A stretch of DNA of 64,000 nucleotides from Bacteroidota bacterium (GTDB taxonomy: Bacteria; Bacteroidota; Bacteroidia; Bacteroidales; NBLH01), in assembly GCA_025361565.1 (NCBI GenBank), contig JANYKN010000081.1, positions 1 to 64,000 of the forward strand, written 5' to 3'. Position numbers and translations under genes: made by a program. The notes beneath the pieces are model-generated. The model did not search any database. It was not told where the DNA came from and saw only the letters and a list, made by a program, of their open reading frames with translations. Positions 16,363 to 26,800 of the stretch are shown here, in pieces (the stretch's first letter is position 1; each line of letters begins with the position of its first letter).

Positions 16363-19300
16363 ATGATACTAGATATACGCACCATAATAATAATTCTGGG
16401 AATTACACATCTGATGCAAGTATTGGTTTTTTATCACCAATTCAAGGTCAATAAAGCTTTTAAAGGTATTGGATGGTGGTTACTTTGGAGCGCGGCTGAA
16501 TCAATTGGATTTGGAGCTATGGTTCTGCGCAACATTCCTTCTTTGCTAAATACCGTAATTGTTATTCAAAATGTGATGATTGTTGGTGGAGCCATTTTCA
16601 TTTATTTTGGAGTTAGGCGTTTTTGTAATAAAACATTAAACCTGAAGTTGATAATTCCTGTCTTTTCGCTTTTTCTAATTGGCCTTTTATATTATCTTTT
16701 TGTTCAAAATAATATACAAATCCGTTCAATCATTATCAGTTCTGTGCTAGCTATAATAGCTTTCATAACTGCATATAGCTTGTATACTGATACATCCAAA
16801 TCCAATAAAACGGCTGCAAATTTCAACGCAATGATATTTCTGGTTCACGGTAGCATTTTTTTAATTCGGGCGCTAATGGCAATTGTAGGAAATGGGATTT
16901 GGAATATTTTTGAGCCAAACCTCTTTAACATCCTGGCTTATTTTGATGCACTAATAGTTAGCCTCCTGTGGACTTTTGGTTTTATTATTATGCTAAATCA
17001 ACGCTTGAATGCCGGCATGTTTGAAGCCAAAGAAGATTTACGGTTAATTTTCAATACTAGTCCCGATGCAGCGGTAATTTCGCGTCTCGAAGATGGATTA
17101 ATCGTTGATGTCAATGAAGGGTATTCAACCATATTAGGTTACAATCGCAGAGAGGTAATTGGAAAAACTGCAGAAGAGATGAATATCTGGAAAAACAGTG
17201 AGGACAGAAACAATTTTGTAAATCTAATAAAAAAGCAAGGATATTGCGAAAATTACGAGGCTAATATTGTACTAAAAAACGGTGATCATATCACTGCTTT
17301 AATATCGGCAAAACGAATTAGTTTACAAGGAATACCACACATTATAAGCATTACACGAAACATTACCGAGCGTAAAAGCATGGAGCTGGAATTGAAGGAA
17401 AGCGAATTACGGTTCCGCTTATTATTTGAGAACATGGAAGAAGGAGTGGCAATTCATGAAATGATTTATAACGACAAAGGAATTGCCATTGATTACCGGA
17501 TTCTTATTATGAATAATGCTTTTTCAAAACATACTAATATTCCCGTTGAAAAAGCGTTGGGAGCCCTTGCCACTGAATTGTACCAAGTTAAGCCTGCTCC
17601 TTATTTAGAAATTTACAACAAAGTAGTTGTCAGTGGAAACTCGTTCCATTTTGAAACCAATTTTGATCCACTGAATAAGTATTTTGACATATCGGTTATT
17701 TACACAAAACCTGGCCACTTTGCAACCCTTTTTAAAGATATCACTTCGCGTAAACAAAAAGAAGCTGAGATAAACGGCTTGCTTCAATCATCAGAAAACT
17801 CACGCAAAAATCTTCTGAGCATTCTCGAAGATCAGATGATGGCGCAAGAATCGTTGAGTATCAGCGAGGCAAGGTACAAAAGTTTATTAACAAATCTCGA
17901 AGCAGGCATTATTGTTCATGCGCCAGATACTTCAATTATTATGAGTAACCAACGAGCATCGCAACTATTGGGCCTAAGCAGTGATCAAATGAAAGGCAAA
18001 CTGGCAATTGATCCTGACTGGATGTTTGTTACTGAAAACAAAGTCCCATTTCAACCCGATGAATATCCAGTTAACCAAGTCATCAAAAAAAGAGAACCAA
18101 TCCGAAATTATATTTTGGGGGTTATTAGGCCGGCTAATAAAGATTTGGTCTGGTTAACAGTTAGTGGCTTTCCTGTTTTTGACAATGATGGTGAAATTAC
18201 TGAAATATTAATCAGTTTTATTGAAATTACAGCACGTATAAAGGCTGAAGAAAAACTGCGTGAATCTGAAAAGACATTTTCTGAAATGTTTCAAAAGAGC
18301 CCGGTTACCATTTTGTTATCAATACCTTTTGAAGGAACCGTTTTAGACGTGAATGAAGCTTTTTTAAATGAGATGGGTTATAGCCGCGACGAAGTTATGG
18401 GACACACTACCTTGGAACTTGGTCTGTTTGAGGATCCCGTTGAAAGGCAGGTTTTGGTTGATATTTTAAAGGAAAAAGGGCATGTTTATGGATTTGAATG
18501 CCGATTTCGCACAAAGAATGGAAGAATAATGACAGGATTACTTTCCATTGTCTTTATTAAAATCAGAGGGGCAATTTGTCAATTAAGCACTGTTATTGAT
18601 ATCAACGACAGAAAACTTATTGAAGAAGAATTGGTTAACACCAATATTTTCCTCAGAACTTTGATAAATGCAATCCCTACACCTGTTTACTATAAAAACG
18701 AAGAATGTATTTATACCGGTGTAAACAAAGCATTCGAAGATTTCTTTGGAAAATCTGCTGACCAGATAAAAGGTAAAACAGTATTTGATATCATGCCAAT
18801 TGAAATTGCCCAGAACTATCACAACAAAGACTTGGAACTTTTTACTCAATCCGGTTCGCAAATTTATGAAGGTAAGGTTATCAGCGTCAACAGTCAAATC
18901 CATGATGTTGTTTTTCATAAAGCAGCTATCCATGATTCATCAGGAAAAATCCAGGGTTTAATTGGAGTAGTATTGGATATCACTGAAAGAAAGCTTTCGG
19001 AAATTAATCTCCTTAAAAGCGAAGAACGATATAGATCAACCCTTGACAATATGATGGAAGGCTGTCAGATAATTGATTTCGACTTTAAATATATTTATCT
19101 TAATCAAGCTGCTGTAAATCATGCCAAGATGGACAAAGAGCTCTTGCTTAACCAATCAATGCTCGAAGTTTATCCCCAAATTGCTGATACTGAATTGTAC
19201 AGGATGGTTAAATCCTCGATGGAAAACAAGAAATCATATTATCTTGAAAATGAGTTCATATATAACAACGGACAAAAAGCGTGGTTTGAACTCTCAATAC

Positions 19301-20610
19301 AACCGGTAAATGAAGGTGTTTTTATTTTATCAATCGATATTACCAACCGAAAACAAACAGAACTTGCATTACAGAAGAACACGGAAAGATTACAAACGCT
19401 TCACATTATCGATAAAGCTATTCTACTTGCAATTGAATCACCTGAAGAAATTATAAAAACTGCAATTCAATATACCTACAAATTACTCAATTGCAAACAT
19501 GCTTCAGTTGATATTTTTGACATAGGAAAATTGGAAGTTAAAAAATATACTGAAGATAAGAACCTCAATAATGTAAAAGTAGTAATAAGGAAATTGCCCG
19601 AAAAAGCTTTGGAAAAAATCGAAATACTTGGAAAAGGGACAATGGAAACAGTTGAAGATGTTGCAAAATCCAATTCGTTCATCGATATAAGTTCTATTCA
19701 CCAAATAAAAGGTATTCAATCCTTTATGAACGTGCCACTTCTTTCAGCCCAAAGGTTGTATGGCTTTTTAAGTATTGGTTGGGACTATCCAAAAAAATTC
19801 ACTGCTGAAGAAATAGAGGTTTCAGGCGAAATGGCAAGTCAGTTAACTATTGCAATTGAGCAAGCCAGCCTGTTGAACGAAACAAAAAATTATGCCGTAA
19901 GACTCGAAAAGCGTGTCCGCGACAGAACCAAACAATTGGTAATTGCCAATAAAGAACTGGAGTCGTTTGCTTATTCTGTTTCGCACGATTTGAGAGCGCC
20001 ATTGCGCCACATCGATGGGTTTGCACAAATGTTAAAAAATGAATTACAGACCGAATCGGAAGATATTTTGCACTTTTTGGATATCATCAGTTCTTCATCC
20101 ACAAAAATGGGGACAATGATAGATTCTTTACTTAATTTTTCGAGATTGGGACGAAAAGCACTCCAAAAAACAGAAGTTGATTTGAATAATATTATTTCGC
20201 AAATAATCAACCAATCGAAATCGGATGCCATAAATCATAAAACAGAATGGAAGTGCGATAAATTACCGATTATTTTAGCAGATTACCAATTAATGATGCA
20301 CGTTTTTGAAAATCTGATATCGAATGCAATCAAGTTCACTTCAAAAAAAGAAATTGCGCAAATTGAAATTGGGGTTTTAGACAAAACCGAAAATACCTGT
20401 ACTATTTTCGTAAAAGATAATGGAGCAGGTTTTGACCCATTGTATGCAGACAAACTTTTCGGAGTTTTCCAGCGCTTGCACAACACGGAAGAGTTTGAAG
20501 GCATAGGTATTGGACTAGCGAACGTTAAGCAAATTATCAAAAAACACGGTGGAAACATTTGGGCTGAAGGCAAAATCGATGAAGGTGCAACTATTTATAT
20601 TACCATTTAA
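16363..20610 (+). CDS. Membrane sensor kinase: 7TM - 6 PAS - GAF - HisKA - HATPase
   Basis: 1415 residues. Seven hydrophobic segments fill about residues 5-212, a 7TM-type input domain. Six PAS domains start near 225, 348, 502, 636, 764 and 887. A GAF domain covers about 1010-1176. The kinase core has a phytochrome-type H-box YSVSHDLRAPLRH (His1208), N-box NLISNAIKFTS, G1 DNGAGFD and G2 GIGIGLANV. The HisKA region is nearly identical to that of the kinase at 6410, and PAS6 resembles that kinase's PAS1, so the two share ancestry. It is followed after 10 bp by a CheY-like gene, its likely partner. This is the only intact membrane-anchored sensor in the island. Confidence 0.92.
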   Translation: MILDIRTIIIILGITHLMQVLVFYHQFKVNKAFKGIGWWLLWSAAESIGFGAMVLRNIPSLLNTVIVIQNVMIVGGAIFIYFGVRRFCNKTLNLKLIIPVFSLFLIGLLYYLFVQNNIQIRSIIISSVLAIIAFITAYSLYTDTSKSNKTAANFNAMIFLVHGSIFLIRALMAIVGNGIWNIFEPNLFNILAYFDALIVSLLWTFGFIIMLNQRLNAGMFEAKEDLRLIFNTSPDAAVISRLEDGLIVDVNEGYSTILGYNRREVIGKTAEEMNIWKNSEDRNNFVNLIKKQGYCENYEANIVLKNGDHITALISAKRISLQGIPHIISITRNITERKSMELELKESELRFRLLFENMEEGVAIHEMIYNDKGIAIDYRILIMNNAFSKHTNIPVEKALGALATELYQVKPAPYLEIYNKVVVSGNSFHFETNFDPLNKYFDISVIYTKPGHFATLFKDITSRKQKEAEINGLLQSSENSRKNLLSILEDQMMAQESLSISEARYKSLLTNLEAGIIVHAPDTSIIMSNQRASQLLGLSSDQMKGKLAIDPDWMFVTENKVPFQPDEYPVNQVIKKREPIRNYILGVIRPANKDLVWLTVSGFPVFDNDGEITEILISFIEITARIKAEEKLRESEKTFSEMFQKSPVTILLSIPFEGTVLDVNEAFLNEMGYSRDEVMGHTTLELGLFEDPVERQVLVDILKEKGHVYGFECRFRTKNGRIMTGLLSIVFIKIRGAICQLSTVIDINDRKLIEEELVNTNIFLRTLINAIPTPVYYKNEECIYTGVNKAFEDFFGKSADQIKGKTVFDIMPIEIAQNYHNKDLELFTQSGSQIYEGKVISVNSQIHDVVFHKAAIHDSSGKIQGLIGVVLDITERKLSEINLLKSEERYRSTLDNMMEGCQIIDFDFKYIYLNQAAVNHAKMDKELLLNQSMLEVYPQIADTELYRMVKSSMENKKSYYLENEFIYNNGQKAWFELSIQPVNEGVFILSIDITNRKQTELALQKNTERLQTLHIIDKAILLAIESPEEIIKTAIQYTYKLLNCKHASVDIFDIGKLEVKKYTEDKNLNNVKVVIRKLPEKALEKIEILGKGTMETVEDVAKSNSFIDISSIHQIKGIQSFMNVPLLSAQRLYGFLSIGWDYPKKFTAEEIEVSGEMASQLTIAIEQASLLNETKNYAVRLEKRVRDRTKQLVIANKELESFAYSVSHDLRAPLRHIDGFAQMLKNELQTESEDILHFLDIISSSSTKMGTMIDSLLNFSRLGRKALQKTEVDLNNIISQIINQSKSDAINHKTEWKCDKLPIILADYQLMMHVFENLISNAIKFTSKKEIAQIEIGVLDKTENTCTIFVKDNGAGFDPLYADKLFGVFQRLHNTEEFEGIGIGLANVKQIIKKHGGNIWAEGKIDEGATIYITI

Positions 20611-20620
20611 AGTAAATAAA

Positions 20621-21052
20621 ATGAAGAAATATCCGCCAATACTATATGCCGAGGACAGCAAGAATGATGTCGAATTAACCATGTCAGCGCTCAAAAAATG
20701 TAATTTACAAAACAAGATTGACGTTGTTTTTGATGGCCATCAAGTTCTGGATTATTTGATGTATAAAGGAGATTATGCAAACCGTGAAATTGAAAATCCA
20801 ATTTTAATTTTACTGGATATCAAAATGCCCAAATTGGATGGAATCGAAACGCTTAAAATAATCAAGGCCAACTCTGACCTCAAATCTATTCCTGTTGTAA
20901 TGTTAACTTCTTCTGCAATGGAAAATGACATTGCTGAATCTTATCAGCTTGGGGTTAATGCATATGTAATAAAACCAATTGGTTTTGAGGAATTTATATT
21001 TGCAATAAAGCAGATTGGAGGATTTTGGGCAGTAGTTAATAAAACTGCTTGA
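20621..21052 (+). CDS. CheY/Rcp1-like single-domain response regulator
   Basis: 143 residues from the ATG at 20621, which begins MKKYPPILYAEDSKND; an upstream in-frame ATG lies inside the kinase gene and would add an unlike leader. The receiver has all key residues: acidic pair in AEDSKND, acceptor Asp in ILLDIKMPKLDG, VMLTSS, and Lys in YVIKPIGF. It is a paralogue of the receiver at 10706, sharing the FWAVVN ending. With only 10 bp between it and the kinase at 16363 it is surely co-transcribed and is the likely partner. No output domain is present. A strong hairpin follows the gene. Confidence 0.9.
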   Translation: MKKYPPILYAEDSKNDVELTMSALKKCNLQNKIDVVFDGHQVLDYLMYKGDYANREIENPILILLDIKMPKLDGIETLKIIKANSDLKSIPVVMLTSSAMENDIAESYQLGVNAYVIKPIGFEEFIFAIKQIGGFWAVVNKTA

Positions 21053-21056
21053 AACA

Positions 21057-21143
21057 ATACCACTCCGAGCGGTTGTTTCAACCCTCGGAGTGGTATATGC
21101 CAAACTCAACCACTTCGAGGGTTTTCAACCCCACGAAGGGTTT
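21057..21143. repeat. Hairpin repeat at the convergent gene junction, cluster E
   Basis: 21057-21069 and 21084-21096 are perfect 13-bp arms. Inside them GGTTG pairs with CAACC around TTT, with one bulged C, making a long stable stem. A second unit (CCACTTCGAGGGTTTTCAACC then CACGAAGGG) follows. It is related to the X/Y repeats at 2, 10.5 and 16.2 kb. Lying between convergent genes, it may act as a bidirectional transcription barrier, although no T-run follows. Confidence 0.7.
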
Positions 21144-21149
21144 CAAAGC

Positions 21150-22256
21150 TTATTTTGTAACATCAACAAGTTTATTGATTATAACAAAGGTTACCAATTC
21201 TGCAGTATTTCTGGTTTCTGTTTTTTCGAGCAATTTGGCCCTGTGGTTATCAACTGTTCTGTTACTGATGAACAACTTTTCGGCTATTTCATTATTTGTC
21301 ATTCCTTTACATATCAATTCCAAAATTTCCTTTTCACGCTTTGTAATATTCACTTTATTTTTAATTTTCTCAGTAAGAGTTTCCTGATCAAACGCAATCA
21401 ATTGTTGGATGTTAATAATTTCATCAACTGTTTCTTCCTTGCTCAAAGCTATCAGGCGTTCAATAATCTCATCAATTTCAGGCGCTCCCGATTGATATTC
21501 TCCTTTTGTGGCTTTTTTCTCATCACCAATTGAAACAATACTCCCAATTATGGATTTATTTGCTTCTATTTCAATCGATTTTCCATAAGTATCAATAAAT
21601 TTGACTTTCTTTTCTTTATCCAAAACGGAGACTTTGAGCCGCACGGTATTGTGTATACCTTTTAAACATTGACAGATTTGATTGATTATATTTTTGGTGT
21701 CGCCAAGAATAATATCTTTCAATTCCATGTTATTCAACTCATTTTTGTTATATCCAACTATTTCTTCAAACTTTTGGTTTGTAAAGGCAAACTTTCCTGA
21801 ATGATAAATATAGAATCCTGCCAGCGGATTGTTAATAATAGTTTGGTAAATTTCTTCGTTGGCTTTTTTATACCTATCGTTTTTTTCAAGCCTTTTAAGA
21901 ACTGTCAATATCAATTCATCCAAATCAATTGGTTTAGTTAAATAATCATCGACCCCTAGCAACAAACCTTTTCTGAAATCGAGTGGTTGTGCCCTTGCAG
22001 TAAGAAAAATAAATGGGATACAGCTTGTTGAAGGGATTTTTTCCAAAGCTTTAAAAACTTCATAACCATCCATTTTTGGCATTTCTATGTCGCAGATAAT
22101 CAGATCGGGAATAACTTGTATGGCCATTTGAACACCTTCGGCACCATCATTTGCAGTATAAATTTTTGCACCTTCGTAGTTTAAAAAGCTCGATATTTCT
22201 TCTAGCAAAGGTGCATAATCATCAATGATTAAAATTTTTTTCTTTTGCATCTCCAT
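21150..22256 (-). CDS. Response regulator: REC - PAS - LuxR-type HTH
   Basis: 368 residues. The receiver (about 6-122) has acceptor Asp56 in LIICDIEMPKMDG and Lys in LTKPIDL. A PAS domain (about 138-255) lies between it and the output, an uncommon order. The C-terminal LuxR/NarL helix-turn-helix (about 300-362) is clear: ITKREKEILELICKGMTNNE, then IAEKLFISNRTVDNHRAKL. It is the only DNA-binding protein in the island and so the best candidate for the transcriptional output of the surrounding kinases. It is last in the minus-strand run that begins at 28649, 90 bp after the preceding gene, and converges with the CheY-like gene at 20621. Confidence 0.9.
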   Translation of the reverse strand: MEMQKKKILIIDDYAPLLEEISSFLNYEGAKIYTANDGAEGVQMAIQVIPDLIICDIEMPKMDGYEVFKALEKIPSTSCIPFIFLTARAQPLDFRKGLLLGVDDYLTKPIDLDELILTVLKRLEKNDRYKKANEEIYQTIINNPLAGFYIYHSGKFAFTNQKFEEIVGYNKNELNNMELKDIILGDTKNIINQICQCLKGIHNTVRLKVSVLDKEKKVKFIDTYGKSIEIEANKSIIGSIVSIGDEKKATKGEYQSGAPEIDEIIERLIALSKEETVDEIINIQQLIAFDQETLTEKIKNKVNITKREKEILELICKGMTNNEIAEKLFISNRTVDNHRAKLLEKTETRNTAELVTFVIINKLVDVTK

Positions 22257-22346
22257 AAAGTTAATTCATAAAATCGAAAACATTAAGAAATTCGATATTG
22301 GCAGATCCGAACTAAAATACTGCCCTTCAAATATTGTGGCTTTTTA

Positions 22347-22745
22347 CTATAAACGAGCTTCATTGTTCAGATACAATTCGCTTTTTTCAATTCTTTTTTT
22401 AATTGTGGCTACCAAGTTGTCGGCGGTTACCGGTTTTGTTAGATAATCTTCTGCACCTAAGTTCATCCCTTTTCTAACATATGCACTATCGCCCAATGCG
22501 GATATAAATATAAATGGTATTTTACTGGTTATCGGATCTTTATTTAATTCAAGATAAAATTCGTATCCATCCAATACGGGCATCATTATATCACTTAGAA
22601 TTAGATTTGGCAGCTCTTTTTTAACCAATCCTATGGCAATTAATCCGTCGGAAGCTTCAATTACCTCGAATTTTTCCATTTTCAATATATCGCAAATTTC
22701 TGTGCGAAGTCCTTGGTTATCATCAACTACTAATATTTTTTTCAT
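22347..22745 (-). CDS. Single-domain response regulator (PatA/CheY-like)
   Basis: 132 residues, receiver only. The acidic pair is in VVDDNQG, acceptor Asp52 in LILSDIMMPVLDGYE, Ser in FISALGD and Lys in YLTKPVTADNL. No output domain. It starts 6 bp after the frameshifted kinase gene upstream, so it is in the same operon and is a natural acceptor or relay for it. It resembles the receiver part of the REC-PAS-LuxR protein encoded next. Confidence 0.9.
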   Translation of the reverse strand: MKKILVVDDNQGLRTEICDILKMEKFEVIEASDGLIAIGLVKKELPNLILSDIMMPVLDGYEFYLELNKDPITSKIPFIFISALGDSAYVRKGMNLGAEDYLTKPVTADNLVATIKKRIEKSELYLNNEARL

Positions 22746-22751
22746 AGTTCT

Positions 22752-23886
22752 TTATTTTAATGGTAAAAAAACAGTAATCCTTGTGCCTTTGCCCAATTCA
22801 CTTTCAATCTTGATTTTTCCATTGTGCCGTTCAATGGATTTTTTAACTATGGCAAGCCCCAAACCTGTTCCTTGTATGGTTCCTACATTGTTCCCTCTCT
22901 GAAACGCGGTAAATATAGATTCAAGCTCTTTGTTGTCTATTCCAATTCCTGAATCGATCACTTCAACAATTGCCTCAGAATCTGTATTGCTGATGTTGAT
23001 GTGGATTGGGGCTTTATCATTTGAGAACTTTGAAGCATTTGTCAATAAATTAACAAATATATTCTTACCCAATTCTTGATCTACAAATATGCTGCATTCA
23101 TTTGCGTTTTCGCTTATCTTTATCTCATTTTTATGGTCGGTAGCAAAGCCAATTTGTTCTATAATTGGATTGATAAATTCAAGGAATTTGATTTTTATCG
23201 GATAAATTTTTGTTTGTTTGGCTTCTGTTTTGCCCAATATCAGAACATCTTCCAATAATCCAGTCATGTGTTTGACTTGATTTTCAATTTTTTTTCAATT
23301 TTAGTTCAATATCGTCCCCGCTCAAACTTTTCCAATATTTACTTAAAAATCCGGTGGCAAAGTTTATGGTAGCCAGCGGTGTTCTGAATTCATGCGATGC
23401 AATTGATATAAAGGCGGATTTCAATACATTCAATTCCTTTTCTTTTTCGAGATCTTTTTCCAATCTCAGATTTTCGGCATAAGCTTGGTGAATTTGCCTA
23501 AACCTATCAAGCCTTGTGATGGTTTTTATCCTTAACCGCAATTCCCTGCTGTTAATTGGTTTGGTTATAAAATCGTCGGCTCCCGATTCAATGCCTTCAA
23601 TCCTTGATTCCTTGTCGTCGAGGGCGGTAACCAAAATAACCGGGATTTCAGCCAATACTTCATCAGCCCTAATTCTTTTACAAACTTCATATCCGTTCAT
23701 ACCGGGCATCATAATATCCAGCAATATTAAATCAGGTTTATATTTTCTTGTCATTTCAAGTGTTTCAATACCATTTGAAGCAAAAAGCAAATTATAATTC
23801 TCCTTTATCAAAAGCGCTCCTAGAGTGTCCCTACCATTGGGTTCATCATCTGCTATTAATATTGTGCTTTTATTTATAGTGCTCAT
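22752..23886 (-). pseudogene. Frameshifted REC - HisKA - HATPase kinase (break at an A8 run)
   Basis: Two adjoining frames together make one kinase of about 377 residues. The first (23886-23284) has a receiver with acceptor Asp57 (LILLDIMMPGMNGYE) and a HisKA domain with His165 (IASHEFRTPLATI), then stops at LKLKKN. The second (ending 22752) continues with IENQVKHMTGLLEDVLILG, the rest of the HisKA, and a complete HATPase (NLLTNASKFS, DSGIGI, GTGLGLAIV). The frames differ by one base at a run of eight A on the minus strand (plus-strand T8 at 23288-23295). Deleting one A restores a continuous protein. This may be a true mutation, transcriptional slippage or a sequencing error. The upstream start overlaps the stop of the 1050-residue kinase by 4 bp. 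Confidence 0.85.
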
Positions 23887-26800
23887 TTATTTTTATTTAT
23901 AGATAAGATTTCCTCTATTTTAATAACTAAATTTTTCAAGCTTAGCGGTTTTTTAATATATTCGTCTATGCCGGCATCAAAACATTTTTGCATATCCTCG
24001 GGCATGGCAAGGGCGGTTAAAGCAATTATTGGAACTTTCGCAATCTTCGGGTTGTCGTTTTTCCTTATTATTTTAGTGGCTTCAATTCCATCAAGTACCG
24101 GCATTTGAATATCCATCAGAATAATATCCGGACATTTTTCTTGTGCCAGGCTAACCGCTTCATTTCCATTACGTGCAACTAGTATTCTATAATTTAGATT
24201 TTTTAAATAATCGATTAACATATAAATATTGTTTTCGTTGTCTTCGGCAATTAAAACAAGCGCTTTATCACCTGCAGGTTCTTTAGCAATCACTGCTTTT
24301 TTTACATCGCTTATGGAATTATCATGGGTAGATTGCATCAAATTTCTTTTTTTCAAATCTTCATCAAAAATTGTAAATGTGGTGAGCGGAAGGGATATGG
24401 TGAACGAACTTCCCTGTGCCGGGGTACTTTCTACGGTTACGCATCCTCCATGCAATTCTGTAAGATTTTTAACCAATGTTAGTCCCAATCCTGTACCTGC
24501 ATATTCCCTCGACAAGCTGCTGTCTATTTGAATAAAAGGCTTGAACAATTTAGTTAAACTCTCAGGACGAATTCCAATGCCGGTGTCCCAAACAGTAAAA
24601 CTTATACTTTCGGCCAATTTATCTTCGCGAACTATTATTCCAATGGATCCACCTGCCGGGGTGAATTTTACTGCATTGCTCAGTAAATTAATCAATATTT
24701 GTTTCAGTCGCCTTTCATCAGCCATCAAATGTTCGGTTAATGTTTCAACTTGAAGAGTATACTTAATATTTTTTTTAAGGGCTGCTTGTTTTATAAAATT
24801 TAAGCTTAGCTGGCAAATTGAAAGAATCGAAACCTGAAAAATTTCAAGCTCCACTTTACCAGCGCTCACTTTGGCAATATCTAGAATATCATTTATCAAA
24901 TCCAATAAATGCCGGCCACTGTCTTCGATTGTTTTTAATGATTTAAGCTGGGCATCGTTAATTGGGCCATAAACTTCTTCTTGCAGAACTTCCGACATGC
25001 CAAGAATTGCGTTTAGCGGTGTCCTCAACTCATGGCTCATATTGGCCAGAAATTCATCTTTCATCCTAACGGCTTTGTACAATTCTGCATTGAGCTGGCT
25101 TAAATCTGAAGTACGCTCATCTACCCGTTTGCTCAGCAAAAGCTTTTCTTCTTTTAATTCTTCTTCAATTTTTTTACGCCGGCTTATATCTAGTTTTAAG
25201 GCTATAAAATGCGTTATTTGGTTATTTTTGTCTTTTATTGGCCCTATTATAGCATCTTCCCAATATAGCTCAGTGTTTTTCTTTTTGTTCAATAATTCGC
25301 TTTGCCATATTCCACCATTTTTTATAGTTTCCCAAAGCTCTTTATATTCATTCAAGTTTGTATGTCCCGATTTCAGGATTGAAGGATTCTTGCCCCGAAC
25401 CTCTTCGAATGAATAGCCAGTAGATTCGGTAAATTTGGGGTTAATGAACTCAATCTTTCCTTCCAAATCGGTAATTACCACAGAAACAGGACTTTGTTCA
25501 ATACCTTTGGAAAGTTTTATAATCAGTTCATCTTTTTTTTGTCGTTCTGTAATGTCGATAACTATTGCCAATAATAGTTTATCTTTGTTCTGTTCAATGA
25601 TTTGCAAATGGATTTCAACAGGGTAATGGCTTGTATCCTTGCGTTTTATATTGGCTTCGAAAACAATTTTCCCGTATTCTTTTCTATCAATCGAATTTGT
25701 GATTTCGTTCAAAGTGTGCTTGCTGTAATCGAACAATAAATCAAATGCCGACAGTTTCAGCAATTCATCTTTCGAATATCCGGTATTATGCACTGCACTT
25801 TCATTCACATATTTAATCTGGTTATTGCTTTGATCAACAATATATATTTCGTTTTGTGTGGCTTCCAAAACATTGAGTAACCTGCTCCGTTCGTTTTCAA
25901 TGTTCCGTAAATTGGTGATATCTTTATAAATACACATGGTAGAGTCACTTCCATCTATATTTTTGATTGGAAAATAAGATGCCAAATAAATGGCAGAGTC
26001 AAAAGGGTCGGTGATTTCGCGATGGTAAGTCAGCTTTTGGAAATTATTTGCAACTTTGCAGTCTTTACAGGGCATATCCAAACCGAATAAGGCCTGGTGG
26101 CAATTATCTATGATATTCCTTTTTTTTGATTTTAGCTTAGCCGCTGGGTTCATGTAAGTTATTGTGTTATCGGGCGATTTGATAATTACAATATCTTGGT
26201 TGGCCTCAAGCATGGCGCGATACTTTTCTTCACTTTTTTTAAGGGTTTTTTCCGTTTTTTTCTTTTCGGTAACATCCCTCCAAATGGATCTTGAATGGAT
26301 AATATGGCCATTCTCGTCACATACTGCCGAATTGGTAAGCGAAACATCGATGATACTGCCGTCTTTTTTGATTACTTCCAGTTCTGCACCTTTTAAAAAT
26401 TTGGTCTTGTTAAAATAAGGGAATAAGATTTCTTTGGCATACTGGATTGATCCATGCGTATAAAAATTATAGATTTCCTTACCAACAAATTCTTCCCTCG
26501 TATATCCCATTTCATTGAGCAATGTTTGGTTGCAATTTGTGACTATTGCGGTTTTTGGATCAATTGACAAAAACATGTCCGGAGCATGATCATACAAATC
26601 TTGGTATTTTGCTTCCGATTTTTTTAAATCTTCAAGTGCTTGGTTTTTCTCGCCGATCTCTTCTTTTAATTTCATTGCACTGTTTATGGCAGGAACCAGC
26701 CTTACCAGTTTATCTTTTAAAATATAATCCCATGCTCCAGATTTAAGGCTTTTTACGGCTGTTTCTTCATCCAGGTGACCTGTAACCAATAAGAATGGAG

